The position numbers were made by a program, and so were the translations under genes. From Verrucomicrobiaceae bacterium UBA1938 (GTDB lineage: Bacteria > Verrucomicrobiota > Verrucomicrobiia > Verrucomicrobiales > Verrucomicrobiaceae), in assembly GCA_002336895.1 (NCBI GenBank), contig DDFC01000032.1:621904-685903 (forward strand): 64,000 nt of DNA, in the 5' to 3' direction. Below, in pieces: positions 50,855-59,589 of the stretch; positions within the stretch are counted from its first letter, which is position 1, and every line of letters starts with the position of its first letter. The notes under the pieces were generated by a model. It did no database searches and had not been told where the DNA came from. It saw only the letters and a list, made by a program, of their open reading frames with translations.

Positions 50855-53086
50855 ATGCGCAAACCGCTTCACATCTGGATCACCTTCACCGTCTGCCTCG
50901 GGCTGCTGCTCGCGGCCATGGCATGGGTGAGCTGGCACACGCTGGCGCTGGAAAGGGAACGGGAGACCGCAGCGCGTGAAGCGGAGGAGCAGGAGCGCAC
51001 TCGGCTGGCCCTGTGGCGGCTCGACTTTCAGGCCAGTGCGCTTTTGATTCGGGAAAACTCACGCCCGTCCTATGATTTCCGTCCTTTTCATTCTCCTGAG
51101 GGGCTGGTCAGCAAAGCCTACGACAATGTGGCCAAAGGCGAGGTGCTGCTGCCATCCCCCCTGCTGGCCGAGGTGCCGGAGCATGTGCTGCTGCACTTTC
51201 AGATGGATGCACGCGGCCAGGTCCTGTCCCCCCAGGTGCCGCAAAACGGCGAACGCTCCCTGGCGCTGGCGCAGTTCATCAATGGCGATGACCTCACCCG
51301 CAGCGAGCAGCGTCTGAGCAGCCTTCGTGAGCTGCTGGCCAACCCCGTGCAGGTGATCCAGCCGCCACGTGAGCGCAGCTACATCCCCTGGCAGAGCATG
51401 CGCAAAACCCCGTCAGCCTCTGCACCGGCAGCCACAGTTCTCAACCGCCAGCTGCTGGCCGAGGCAGCCTGCATCACCCGTTTTGATTTTGACGATGCGA
51501 AGATCGGCGAAACCAAAGGCAATGACGCGAACATGCCGCGCAATCCCGCCTGGAACGCCCAGCAGGGCCAGGCCGCCGCGCAGCAGTTGGTCCTCAACAA
51601 CAGCGAGACGTTTTCCCGAAACCGCGCCGTCATCCAGCAGGCCGAGGAGGCGATCAAGCAGCAGCCGATGATCAAAATGAAGCAGGGCTCAGGCACACTG
51701 ACGCTGACCAAAGAAGACAAGGTGGCCGAGGCAAAGCCTGCAGCGTCCAAGGCGCTGAAAAAAACAGCCCCCGCCTCTGCCAGCGGATCTGCACCACCCA
51801 AGGCCGCCGTGGCGGCGAAGAAGGAAAATGACTCCCCAGCCGTGCCACTCACCCTGGCTCCGGCCGCAGCTCCGGCACCGGCCACTGCAGCGGCCATGCC
51901 CCCGGCAGACAGCTCAGCCACATCTCTTGGTGGCGCAACGGCCACACCCAGCCCTGCGCCACCAGCGGCACCACAGCCTCCGCCACCTTCGCGCAAAAAC
52001 ACCGCCGCCACCAACAGCTCGCGCCCCTTTCAGGGCGTCTGGATCGGCAGCCAGCTCATGCTCACGCGCGAGGCCCTGGTGGATGGCGCGCGCATGGTGC
52101 AGGGCGTGTGGCTTGACTGGCCCGCACTGCGCACGGCCCTGCTGCGGGAGATCACTGATCTTTTCCCAGATGCCCGCCTGGAGCCCGCGCCCAATGCCAC
52201 CAGCGGCATACGCCCGGACGACGATCCCCTGCGCTTTGCTGCGCTGCCAGTGCGGCTGGTCCCAGGCACCATCGCTCTGCCGCCGCTGCCATTCTGGACG
52301 CCGCTGCGCCGCTCTCTCGGCATCGCTCTCGCGTGCGTGCTGCTGGCCGCAGCTGCTGTAGCTTTGGTGCTCTTTGGCACCGTGGCGTTGAGCGAACGCC
52401 GCGCCGACTTCGTCTCCGCCGTGACGCATGAGCTCCGCACCCCGCTGACCACCTTCCGCCTCTATTCTGAAATGCTGGCGGACGGCATGGTCACAGACGA
52501 GGCCCAGCGGAAGACCTATCTCGACACCCTGACCGCTGAAGCCGGACGCCTGAGCCATCTGGTGGAAAACGTGCTGGCCTACGCCCGGCTGGAGCGCGGC
52601 AGTGCCCGCGAGCGTGCGGAAAACATCACCATCGGCGTGCTGCTGGACCGCATCCTCCCACGCCTGCAGCAGCGTGCAGATGACTGTGGCATGACCGTGC
52701 AGGTGCAGGCCACGGAAGCGGATCGCAAAGCGCAGCTGCATGTGGACGCAGCCGCTGTGGAGCAGATCCTTTTCAACCTCGTGGACAATGCCTGCAAATA
52801 CGCCGCCCCACGTGCAGCACAGCCCGTCATTCATCTGGAGGCGGACACGAGTGGAAAATTTGCCATGCTGCGCGTGCGTGACCATGGCGGCGGCATTTCC
52901 CGCAGCGAACGCCGCCGCATCTTCCACCCGTTTCACAAAAGCGCCGATCAGGCCGCCCATTCAGCCCCCGGCGTCGGTCTCGGTCTGGCCCTCTGCCGCA
53001 GGCTGGCCGCAGCCCTCGGAGGCACGATCACGCTGGACGCCACACACAAAGACGGCGCTTGCTTCATGCTGCGCCTGCCGAGGTGA
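50855..53086 (+). CDS. Sensor histidine kinase with long Ala/Pro-rich periplasmic part
   Basis: The 743-residue kinase has TM1 (about 7-26), a periplasmic region of about 460 residues, TM2 (about 486-511, GIALACVLLAAAAVALVLFG), the H-box FVSAVTHELRTPLTTFRLY with His525, and a catalytic domain with FNLVDNACKYA (about 640), DHGGGIS (about 676) and GVGLGLALC (about 706). The sensor part contains an Ala/Pro/Lys stretch (about 302-388) unlike a usual PAS or Cache sensor, resembling a flexible spacer. It partners the adjacent response regulator; the ligand is unknown. Confidence 0.9.
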   Translation: MRKPLHIWITFTVCLGLLLAAMAWVSWHTLALERERETAAREAEEQERTRLALWRLDFQASALLIRENSRPSYDFRPFHSPEGLVSKAYDNVAKGEVLLPSPLLAEVPEHVLLHFQMDARGQVLSPQVPQNGERSLALAQFINGDDLTRSEQRLSSLRELLANPVQVIQPPRERSYIPWQSMRKTPSASAPAATVLNRQLLAEAACITRFDFDDAKIGETKGNDANMPRNPAWNAQQGQAAAQQLVLNNSETFSRNRAVIQQAEEAIKQQPMIKMKQGSGTLTLTKEDKVAEAKPAASKALKKTAPASASGSAPPKAAVAAKKENDSPAVPLTLAPAAAPAPATAAAMPPADSSATSLGGATATPSPAPPAAPQPPPPSRKNTAATNSSRPFQGVWIGSQLMLTREALVDGARMVQGVWLDWPALRTALLREITDLFPDARLEPAPNATSGIRPDDDPLRFAALPVRLVPGTIALPPLPFWTPLRRSLGIALACVLLAAAAVALVLFGTVALSERRADFVSAVTHELRTPLTTFRLYSEMLADGMVTDEAQRKTYLDTLTAEAGRLSHLVENVLAYARLERGSARERAENITIGVLLDRILPRLQQRADDCGMTVQVQATEADRKAQLHVDAAAVEQILFNLVDNACKYAAPRAAQPVIHLEADTSGKFAMLRVRDHGGGISRSERRRIFHPFHKSADQAAHSAPGVGLGLALCRRLAAALGGTITLDATHKDGACFMLRLPR

Positions 53087-53092
53087 GCATGA

Positions 53093-53533
53093 TCACCGCT
53101 CCCCCGCCAGCGTCACGGCACCCGTGAGGATCACATTCCCTGCATCATCGCGGATTTCCCCGCTCACCTGTCCCAGAGTGTCCAGCACGCCCTGAAGCGT
53201 GGCGCTGAGATGCAGGGAATGGCCTGGAGTGATGCTGCCGAGGATCTTGATCTGCCGCACGGCCGTGAGGCGGAGATTTTTGAGCGGAGCCTCACCCGGG
53301 CGGGTCTGTAGGAGAATGCCACCCAGCTGGGCCAGTGCCTCGATCATGAGCACGCCCGGCATGAGCGGCGCACCCGGAAAATGCCCTCTCAGAAACTCCT
53401 CGTCTCCTTTCAGCCTCCAGACCGCCCTGGCGGACGTACCCGGAATCATTTCAACCATTTCGTCAATGAAACGAAATTCGGAACCATGCGGCAGGGAGGA
53501 AAGCGCTTGAACAAGATCAGCTGAAGATGTCAT
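53093..53533 (-). CDS. 3-hydroxyacyl-ACP dehydratase, FabZ-like
   Basis: The 146-residue hot-dog protein has the signature GHFPGAPLMPGVLMIEALAQ with catalytic His and Glu. The N-terminal LVQALSSLPHGSEFRFIDEM replaces the usual PFLLVDRV region, so it may be a secondary homologue rather than the main FabZ. It shares its start region with a divergent plsC-like gene, suggesting a lipid role. It converges on the kinase with a 6-bp gap. Confidence 0.82.
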   Translation of the reverse strand: MTSSADLVQALSSLPHGSEFRFIDEMVEMIPGTSARAVWRLKGDEEFLRGHFPGAPLMPGVLMIEALAQLGGILLQTRPGEAPLKNLRLTAVRQIKILGSITPGHSLHLSATLQGVLDTLGQVSGEIRDDAGNVILTGAVTLAGER

Positions 53534-54365
53534 GCTGAAGTCTCTTATTCACGATTCACCTCCAGAGCAATCTCCAAGTCCAGGATGCACACCGGCGTCA
53601 AAGGCGCTCCGTGCGGTCATGTGGCTGTGGATGGTGGTGGTGTTGCTGATCAGCATGACCTATTGGGCGGTAGGCGGCCTGCTTTTCCTGCTCGTGGGAG
53701 CAGTGCTGGCACCAGTGCTGCCTGCTGACAAATCACGCGCCGTGGGCCAGGGGCTGCTTTATGCGGCCTTTCGCAGCTTCCTCGTCATTCTCCGGGTCTG
53801 CGGCATCTACGAATGCGAGTATGTTGGCTTTGAGGCCCTGCGCGGTGTCACCGGCGGTCTGATCATCGCCCCGAACCACCCGGCGCTCTGGGATGCGGTC
53901 TTCATCCTCTCCAAAGTCCATGGCCTGCGCTGCATTCTGAAGGACACCCTGATGCACAACCCGGTGCTGCGAGGCGGCGCCAAGCTGGCAGGCTTCATTC
54001 CGAACAAACCCGCCCCCAAAATGCTGCAGCATGCCATCGAGGCGCTGCGCCAGGGAGACCGGCTGCTGCTCTTCCCTGAAGGCACCCGCACCCGCAAACC
54101 CGAGCGCCGCATCAATATTCTTCAAGGCGGCATCGGCATCATTGCCACCCAGTCCAGCGCGCCGGTGTGGCCGGTCTTTATCGAGACCAACAGCGACTAC
54201 CTGTGCAAAGGCTGGCCGCTCTGGCGACTGCCGGACAAGAAAGTCCGCCTGCGCATCACGCTGGGCCAGCCCATCGCCAGCCCGCCGGATGAGAGCGCCG
54301 CCGCCTTCAACCAGCGGCTCTATGAGCTGTATCAGTCAACTCTTGGCGGCTCGTCCAAAGCCTGA
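53532..54365 (+). CDS. 1-acyl-glycerol-3-phosphate acyltransferase-like (PlsC family)
   Basis: The 277-residue protein has one or two N-terminal helices (about 29-64), the acyltransferase HX4D motif in NHPALWD, the substrate motif FPEGTRT (about 185) and PVWPVFIETNSDYL. It transfers acyl chains to lysophosphatidate or a related acceptor at the membrane. The ATG at 53532 overlaps the fabZ-like start in a shared CATG; the in-frame ATG at 53619 (residue 30) would avoid overlap but removes only non-conserved sequence. Confidence 0.82.
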   Translation: MLKSLIHDSPPEQSPSPGCTPASKALRAVMWLWMVVVLLISMTYWAVGGLLFLLVGAVLAPVLPADKSRAVGQGLLYAAFRSFLVILRVCGIYECEYVGFEALRGVTGGLIIAPNHPALWDAVFILSKVHGLRCILKDTLMHNPVLRGGAKLAGFIPNKPAPKMLQHAIEALRQGDRLLLFPEGTRTRKPERRINILQGGIGIIATQSSAPVWPVFIETNSDYLCKGWPLWRLPDKKVRLRITLGQPIASPPDESAAAFNQRLYELYQSTLGGSSKA

Positions 54366-54422
54366 GCTGCCAGCGCCAGGTGATTGTGTGATGGGATGGC
54401 CGCTTCGCGGCGTTTTCCTCGC

Positions 54423-55790
54423 ATGCGCCTGCTGCTTTTTGCACTCTTTTTCAGCACCAGTCTTCGTGCTGCGCCGGACATCCTCCTCATCGTGGCCGAC
54501 GACCAACGGCCGGACACCATACATGCGCTCGGAAATGCCGTCATCGACACGCCCAATCTTGACCGTCTTGTCTCCAATGGAACCTCATTTTCGCGGGCTT
54601 ATGCCGGCTATCCCATCTGCCATGTGAGCCGCGCGCAGCTCCTCACGGGCACCCCGGCCTTCAAGGCGCTGCCGAAATACCCCGGAGGAGCGATCAACCC
54701 TCAGCTGGCCACCCTCGGCGGCACTTTGCAGAAAGCAGGCTACCACACCTGCTACACTGGAAAATGGCACAATGACGGGCATCCGCAGCAGCGCGGCTAC
54801 ACCACCACAAGCGGCCTCTTTTCCAGCGGTGGCAGCAAGGGCAATGCGCAGCCGGACATCGATGACCGGGGCCGCCCGCTCACCGGTTATCGCGGCTGGA
54901 CCTTCAAGAATGAAAACAACCAGCCTGAGCTGGAAAAGGGCGCAGGTCTGCAGCCCGACAACAGCCGGCACATCGCAGATGGCGCCATCCACGCGATTCA
55001 AACTGCACCGAAAGGAAAGCCGCTGTTTCTGCATGTGAACTTCGCCTTTCCCCATGATCCGCGCCAATGGCCGACTGGGCTGAAAGATCGCTACGATGCC
55101 GCGAAGATGCCGCTGCCTGCCAGCTTTGCCCCGCAGCATCCCTTTGATCATGGCAACATCGACGGTCGTGATGAGCTGCTGCTGCCGACACCGCGCACTC
55201 CTGACGCGGTGCGGGCCGAGCTGGCCATCTACTACGCCATGATCACGGATCTCGATGCGCAGCTGGGCCGCATCCTTGCGGCACTGCCGGAGCCTGAAAA
55301 CACGATCATCATCTTCACCAGCGATCAGGGGCTCGCGCTCGGAAGCCACGGGCTGCTGGGCAAGCAGAACGAATATGAGCACAGCATCCGCAGCCCTCTG
55401 ATCATCTGCGGGCCGGGACTGCCGAAAAACGAGCGCGCCGCTGCGCTGGTAAATCTGAATGATCTCTTTCCCACGCTGTGCGATCTCAGCGGCACAGTCA
55501 TCCCGCCGACTGTGCAGTCCAAAAGCCTGGCACCGCTGCTGCGACACCAAACCGCACGCGTGCATGAGTTTGTCACAGGAGCGTATACAGACACCCAGCG
55601 CATGATCTGCGATGAGCGCTGGAAGCTGGTGCTCTACCCCAAGGTGGGCCGCGAACAGCTCTTTGACCTGCAGGCCGACCCGGGTGAGCTGCATGATCTC
55701 TGTGCAGAGCCCGCGCACCGGGCAAAGCGTGATGAACTGGCCGCCCGGCTGGAGGCATGGAGGAGAGAACAAGGCGATCCAAATTTGTGA
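54423..55790 (+). CDS. Secreted sulfatase with CHVSR formylglycine motif
   Basis: The 455-residue protein has a signal peptide (MRLLLFALFFSTSLRA). Metal ligands are in ILLIVADDQRPDT; the modified Cys is Cys66 in CHVSRAQLLTG, followed by CYTGKWH and FTSDQGLALGSHGLLGKQNEYEHS. The motif has Val where CxPxR or CxAxR is usual. Overall it resembles iduronate-2-sulfatase-like proteins, removing sulfate from glycans outside the cytoplasm. It precedes an esterase gene by 47 bp. Confidence 0.88.
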   Translation: MRLLLFALFFSTSLRAAPDILLIVADDQRPDTIHALGNAVIDTPNLDRLVSNGTSFSRAYAGYPICHVSRAQLLTGTPAFKALPKYPGGAINPQLATLGGTLQKAGYHTCYTGKWHNDGHPQQRGYTTTSGLFSSGGSKGNAQPDIDDRGRPLTGYRGWTFKNENNQPELEKGAGLQPDNSRHIADGAIHAIQTAPKGKPLFLHVNFAFPHDPRQWPTGLKDRYDAAKMPLPASFAPQHPFDHGNIDGRDELLLPTPRTPDAVRAELAIYYAMITDLDAQLGRILAALPEPENTIIIFTSDQGLALGSHGLLGKQNEYEHSIRSPLIICGPGLPKNERAAALVNLNDLFPTLCDLSGTVIPPTVQSKSLAPLLRHQTARVHEFVTGAYTDTQRMICDERWKLVLYPKVGREQLFDLQADPGELHDLCAEPAHRAKRDELAARLEAWRREQGDPNL

Positions 55791-55837
55791 TCCGCCGCAA
55801 TCCCAGCCTGTCTGCAACGTTTCCCACAGATCCAACC

Positions 55838-56716
55838 ATGAAATGCCTCTGCTTCTCGCTTCTTCTTGCTGCCTCCACTTTATGCGCGCAAACCCCTGCT
55901 CCTGCCGCCAAACCCAAGGCATCTGACGCGGTGGACCAGCTGGCGGCCGTGCTCAAGCCCACGCGCATCGTGCCCTACAAGAAGATCGCTGACAAAGAGC
56001 TGCAGCTCCACGTCTTTGAACCGGATGGCTTTAAAGCTGGCGATCACCGCGCCTGCTTTCTCGTCATTCACGGAGGCGGCTGGACGGGCGGTGCTCCTCC
56101 GCGCATGTACCCCTTTGCCGCACATTACGCCAAACTCGGCCTGGTGGGCATCAGCATGCAGTACCGGCTGCATGGCGCCAAGACGGGCGTGAGCATCTTT
56201 GACTGCGTGAAGGACGCACGCTCTGCCGTGCGCTACATCCGCGCGCATGCTGCGGAGCTGGGCATTGATCCGCAAAAGATCATCGTCAGCGGCGGCTCTG
56301 CGGGCGGCCACCTCGCCGCGTCCACCGCCCTCTTTGACAACGTGAACGAGGATGGAGATGACCTCAAAGTCTCACCCATACCGAATGCCCTGGTGCTGCT
56401 CTTTCCCGTGATCGACACCTCCAAGGATGGCTACGGAAACGCGAAGATCGGCGAGCGCTGGCAGGAGCTGTCCCCCGTGCACCAGGTGCGCGCAGGTGTG
56501 CCGCCGACGATCATCTTTCACGGCACGGGAGACACCGTCACCCCCTTTGCCGGTGCCAAGTCCTTTCACGAGGCGATGCTGAAGGCGGGCAACCGCTGCG
56601 AACTGGATGTGAATGAAGGCGGTGCCCACGGCTATCTCATGCGCAACAAGGTGCTCCTTGAAGACACCCTGCAGAAGACGGATGTATTTCTGAAGTCGCT
56701 GGGGCTTCTCAACTGA
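55838..56716 (+). CDS. Secreted alpha/beta-hydrolase esterase
   Basis: The 292-residue protein has a signal peptide (CLCFSLLLAASTLCAQ). Signatures: FLVIHGGGWTGGAPP, the nucleophile elbow VSGGSAGGHLA, FHGTGDTVTPF and GGAHGYLMRN (His). It is BD-FAE/acetyl-esterase-like and distinct from the esterase at 23104. It is co-directional with the sulfatase 47 bp upstream, forming the second sulfatase-esterase pair in the window. Confidence 0.87.
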   Translation: MKCLCFSLLLAASTLCAQTPAPAAKPKASDAVDQLAAVLKPTRIVPYKKIADKELQLHVFEPDGFKAGDHRACFLVIHGGGWTGGAPPRMYPFAAHYAKLGLVGISMQYRLHGAKTGVSIFDCVKDARSAVRYIRAHAAELGIDPQKIIVSGGSAGGHLAASTALFDNVNEDGDDLKVSPIPNALVLLFPVIDTSKDGYGNAKIGERWQELSPVHQVRAGVPPTIIFHGTGDTVTPFAGAKSFHEAMLKAGNRCELDVNEGGAHGYLMRNKVLLEDTLQKTDVFLKSLGLLN

Positions 56717-56737
56717 GACTTTCCACAGCCTTCCCGC

Positions 56738-57202
56738 TCATTCCTGAATCCACACCTCCGTGCCAGCCGGCACGAGATCAAAGAGCTGGATCATCTCCTG
56801 ATTCCGCAGACGCACGCAGCCGTGGCTGGCGGGGCGGCCGATGGCGTTTTCGTCATTGGTGCCATGGATGTAGATGTAGCGCTGGTAGGTGTTGTCATTG
56901 CGCGGCTCGGTGCCATGCAGCCAGAGGATGCGGGTGAGCACGAAGTCGGATTTTGTGTCCATCCCCGGCACCCAGCGCCCGACGGGCTGTCGAGACTTAA
57001 AAATGGTGCCGGTCTCCGCGCCATCGCCATGCTTTTCTTTGACCACAAAACGGCCCAGCGGTGTCTTGTTGCTGCCTTCCGTAAAGCCGATGCCAAATTT
57101 CGATGTGCTGCACGGCCATTCACGCACGAGCCTCGTGCCATCATACAAACGCAGACGCTGCGTTCCGATGCTGACTTCGAGGCGTGGGGAGGCGAGATTC
57201 AT
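56738..57202 (-). CDS. L,D-transpeptidase (YkuD domain), no visible leader
   Basis: The 154-residue protein is essentially one YkuD domain: LEVSIGTQRLRLYDGT, KTPLGRFVV, YIYIHGTNDENAIGRPA, and the catalytic SHGCVRLRN (Cys about 129). Such enzymes cross-link peptidoglycan peptides or attach lipoproteins in the periplasm. This one lacks a signal peptide or membrane anchor in the chosen frame; the start at 57202 is well defined because the beta strand begins at residue 6. Confidence 0.88.
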   Translation of the reverse strand: MNLASPRLEVSIGTQRLRLYDGTRLVREWPCSTSKFGIGFTEGSNKTPLGRFVVKEKHGDGAETGTIFKSRQPVGRWVPGMDTKSDFVLTRILWLHGTEPRNDNTYQRYIYIHGTNDENAIGRPASHGCVRLRNQEMIQLFDLVPAGTEVWIQE

Positions 57203-57296
57203 GGCGATAAAGTATGATTCCTTAGCATACGTATGACTGCACGCGAGAACTGCGCCGCTTAATGAGCGGTGCGCCTGTTTGAAAAAGCATTTGACG

Positions 57297-57318
57297 AATT
57301 AGACTGATCGGTCTAATT
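57297..57318. promoter_or_regulatory. Putative TetR operator O1
   Basis: AATTAGAC-tgatcg-GTCTAATT, a perfect 8-bp-arm palindrome, lies 12 bp before the tetR-like ATG. It shares the GACYGRYCGGTCTA core with the site at 57935-57954. Confidence 0.75.
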
Positions 57319-57329
57319 ACTCCATCATC

Positions 57330-57917
57330 ATGAGCGACCGAACGACCAAAGAACGCATTCTCGACGCAGCCGAAGGGCTGATGCTCGAGAAGAGCTTTCA
57401 CTCGGTCGGGCTGAACGAGATCCTGGAAGCGGTGAAGGTGCCCAAGGGCTCCTTTTACCACCACTTCAAGTCCAAGGAGCAATTCGGTGTGGAGATGCTG
57501 AAGCACTACGTAGCCGATGCCACGGCCTACAAAAAGCAGATGCTGCTCTCCCCCACGCCTGAACCGGACCCGCTGCGCAGGCTGCTGAGCATGTGCGAGG
57601 GAACAATCTGTCGCGTGCTGGAAACCAAGGGTAAATGCCCCTGCCTGGTGCTCAAGCTGGCAGCTGAAGTCTCTGACATGAGCGAGCCGATGCGCGAGGT
57701 GCTGGCGGAGGGAAACCGCGAGGCCATTGCCATTCTGGAGCAGGTGCTGCAGGAAGGCATCGATAAAGGCAAGATCGCCCCATCCGTGCGCCCGGCCGCA
57801 GTGGCAGGCATCATCCACGACCTCTGGAATGGAGCCATGCAGCGCTCCGCCGTGTGCCGCGACGCCACGCCACCGCGTGAGGCGCTGGAGTTCATCCGCG
57901 CACTGCTGACGCCCTGA
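57330..57917 (+). CDS. TetR/AcrR-family transcriptional regulator
   Basis: The 195-residue repressor has an N-terminal helix-turn-helix (ERILDAAEGLMLEKSFHSVG, then VPKGSFYHHFKSKEQF) and a ligand-binding half with several Cys (CEGTICRVLETKGKCPCLV) that could sense electrophiles or oxidants. It lies between two matching palindromes, one before its own start and one before the downstream trx gene. It probably controls itself and the trx-SDR genes. Confidence 0.92.
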   Translation: MSDRTTKERILDAAEGLMLEKSFHSVGLNEILEAVKVPKGSFYHHFKSKEQFGVEMLKHYVADATAYKKQMLLSPTPEPDPLRRLLSMCEGTICRVLETKGKCPCLVLKLAAEVSDMSEPMREVLAEGNREAIAILEQVLQEGIDKGKIAPSVRPAAVAGIIHDLWNGAMQRSAVCRDATPPREALEFIRALLTP

Positions 57918-57934
57918 TTTTCTTTTTTGCCATC

Positions 57935-57954
57935 AATAAACCGACCGGTCTATT
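57935..57954. promoter_or_regulatory. Putative TetR operator O2
   Basis: AATAAACCGACCGGTCTATT is symmetric at 8 of 10 positions per half and shares the core ACCGRYCGGTCTA with O1. It lies 18 bp before the thioredoxin start. Confidence 0.65.
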
Positions 57955-57971
57955 TTAACCCAACACATCCT

Positions 57972-58286
57972 ATGAAACCCATCGCCCTCACCTCTGAAAC
58001 CTTCGACGCCACCCTCTCCGGCACCGACCAGCCCGTCCTCGTGGACTTCTGGGCTGAATGGTGCGGCCCCTGCAAAATGATGGCCCCCATCCTCGACCAG
58101 CTGGCCACCGAACAGGAAGGCCGTGCCACCATCGCCAAAGTGGACATCGACGCCTACCCCGACCTGCAGGCCCGCTTTGGCATCCGCGCCATCCCCACGC
58201 TCATCGTCTTCAAAAACGGCCAGCCCGTGAACACGATCACCGGCGTGAAGAGCAAGGGCTTCCTCGAAACCGCCCTGGCCGCCTGA
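57972..58286 (+). CDS. trxA: Thioredoxin
   Basis: The 104-residue protein has the active site WCGPC at 30-34 (VDFWAEWCGPCKMMAP), the conserved cis-Pro in IPTLIVFKNG, and family-typical length. It reduces disulfides in the cytosol. The ATG at 57972 follows the operator-like palindrome, and the earlier in-frame ATG overlaps that palindrome and the tetR end. It appears to head a TetR-controlled operon with the next three genes, so it may be an accessory thioredoxin for redox stress. Confidence 0.93.
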   Translation: MKPIALTSETFDATLSGTDQPVLVDFWAEWCGPCKMMAPILDQLATEQEGRATIAKVDIDAYPDLQARFGIRAIPTLIVFKNGQPVNTITGVKSKGFLETALAA

Positions 58287-58326
58287 TTTTTTCCCCGAAA
58301 ACCCAAACAAATAAAACCCCCACTCC

Positions 58327-58770
58327 ATGTCCATCGACCTGACCCAACGCCCCCCACGCAGCCCACGCGTCCGCCTCGGCGGTTATGTGATCCTGCCCCG
58401 CCTGCTCGACAAATGCCGCGCCGAGATCGCCGGCAAGAACGGCGAGTACCACTACAACTGCCCGATGGATCAGCGCTTTCTGAGCTTCACCGGCATCGAC
58501 CCTGAGGCGCTGAAGGCGGAGGCAGCCAAGGGTCTGGGTGATTCCGAAATGTTCTCCTGGATCGAGAAAACTGCACTGCACAAACGCAGCGACTATGAGA
58601 TCGCCCACTGGAGCGAATTCCGCGAAAACGCCGTGCCGTCTGACAACGAGAGCCGCGAATACATCAGCGCGCAAATCGCCAAGGCGGGCGGTGCGGCGCG
58701 CGAAGACATCGGCACGTGGTTCGATTTCCTCGATTTCGACGACTACGTCTCCTTCGGCGGCAAAGCCTGA
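58327..58770 (+). CDS. DUF5069-domain protein
   Basis: The 147-residue protein matches the DUF5069 family: DLTQRPPRSPRVRLGGYVIL near the start, CPMDQRFLSFTGID, and WFDFLDFDDYVSFGGKA at the end. The family is common in Verrucomicrobiota and has no known activity. It lies 40 bp after trxA in the TetR-linked cluster. Confidence 0.8.
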   Translation: MSIDLTQRPPRSPRVRLGGYVILPRLLDKCRAEIAGKNGEYHYNCPMDQRFLSFTGIDPEALKAEAAKGLGDSEMFSWIEKTALHKRSDYEIAHWSEFRENAVPSDNESREYISAQIAKAGGAAREDIGTWFDFLDFDDYVSFGGKA

Positions 58771-58819
58771 GTTCATTCCCCTGCAACCCCACACTCTCAA
58801 AGCACACCCGTTCAACAAT

Positions 58820-59578
58820 ATGCAAACCTCATTCCAAAACAAAGTCGTCCTCATCACCGGAGCCACCAGCGGCATTGGCAAAACCAGCGCTCTCGCCTTC
58901 GCCAAAGCCGGGGCCAAGGTCGTCGTCAGCGGCCGACGTGAAAACGAAGGCCAGGCCGTGGTGGCCGAAATCAAAGCCGCCGGAGGCGAGGCCACCTTTG
59001 TGAAAGCCGACGTGGCCGTGGAGGCCGATGTGGCCGCGCTAGTGGCCAAAACTGTGGCGACGTATGGCCGCATCGACGTGGCATTCAACAATGCCGGCAT
59101 CGAATCCACCGGCCCCATCCCAGATGTGACCGAGACCGACTACCGCCGTGTTTTTGATGTCAATGTGTGGGGTGTGCTTTCTTCCATGAAGCATGAGATT
59201 CCTGTGATGCTGAAGCAGGGCGGCGGCGTCATCATCAACACCAGCAGCGTGGCCGGACACATCGGCATGGGCGGCGTCGGCGTCTATGTGGCGAGCAAGC
59301 ATGCCGTGGAGGGACTCACCAAATCCGCTGCGATGGAATATGCAAAGCAAGGCATCCGTGTGAATGCGGTGGCACCTGCTGCCATCGAGACCGAGATGTT
59401 TGACCGTTTCACAGGCGGCAATGAAGATGCGCTCAACTACATGCGCAATCTGCATCCTGTGGGTCGTGTGGGGCGGTCGGAGGAGATTGCCAATCCCGTG
59501 CTGTTCCTGGCCAGCGATGCGGCATCCTTCATCACCGGCATCTCGCTGAATGTTGACGGTGGCTTCCTGGCACAGTAA
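58820..59578 (+). CDS. Short-chain dehydrogenase/reductase (SDR)
   Basis: The 252-residue classical SDR has the NAD(P) motif VLITGATSGIGKTSALAFA, FNNAGIES, the catalytic Ser (INTSSVAGH) and the YxxxK pair in YVASKHAVEG, and a C-terminal FITGISLNVDGG. GRRENEGQ after the first strand favours NADP. The substrate is unknown; the neighbours (trx, NTF2-like, TetR) suggest detoxification of reactive carbonyls. The ATG at 58820 places the first strand at the N-terminus. Confidence 0.92.
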   Translation: MQTSFQNKVVLITGATSGIGKTSALAFAKAGAKVVVSGRRENEGQAVVAEIKAAGGEATFVKADVAVEADVAALVAKTVATYGRIDVAFNNAGIESTGPIPDVTETDYRRVFDVNVWGVLSSMKHEIPVMLKQGGGVIINTSSVAGHIGMGGVGVYVASKHAVEGLTKSAAMEYAKQGIRVNAVAPAAIETEMFDRFTGGNEDALNYMRNLHPVGRVGRSEEIANPVLFLASDAASFITGISLNVDGGFLAQ

Positions 59579-59589
59579 CAGCGCGAATC

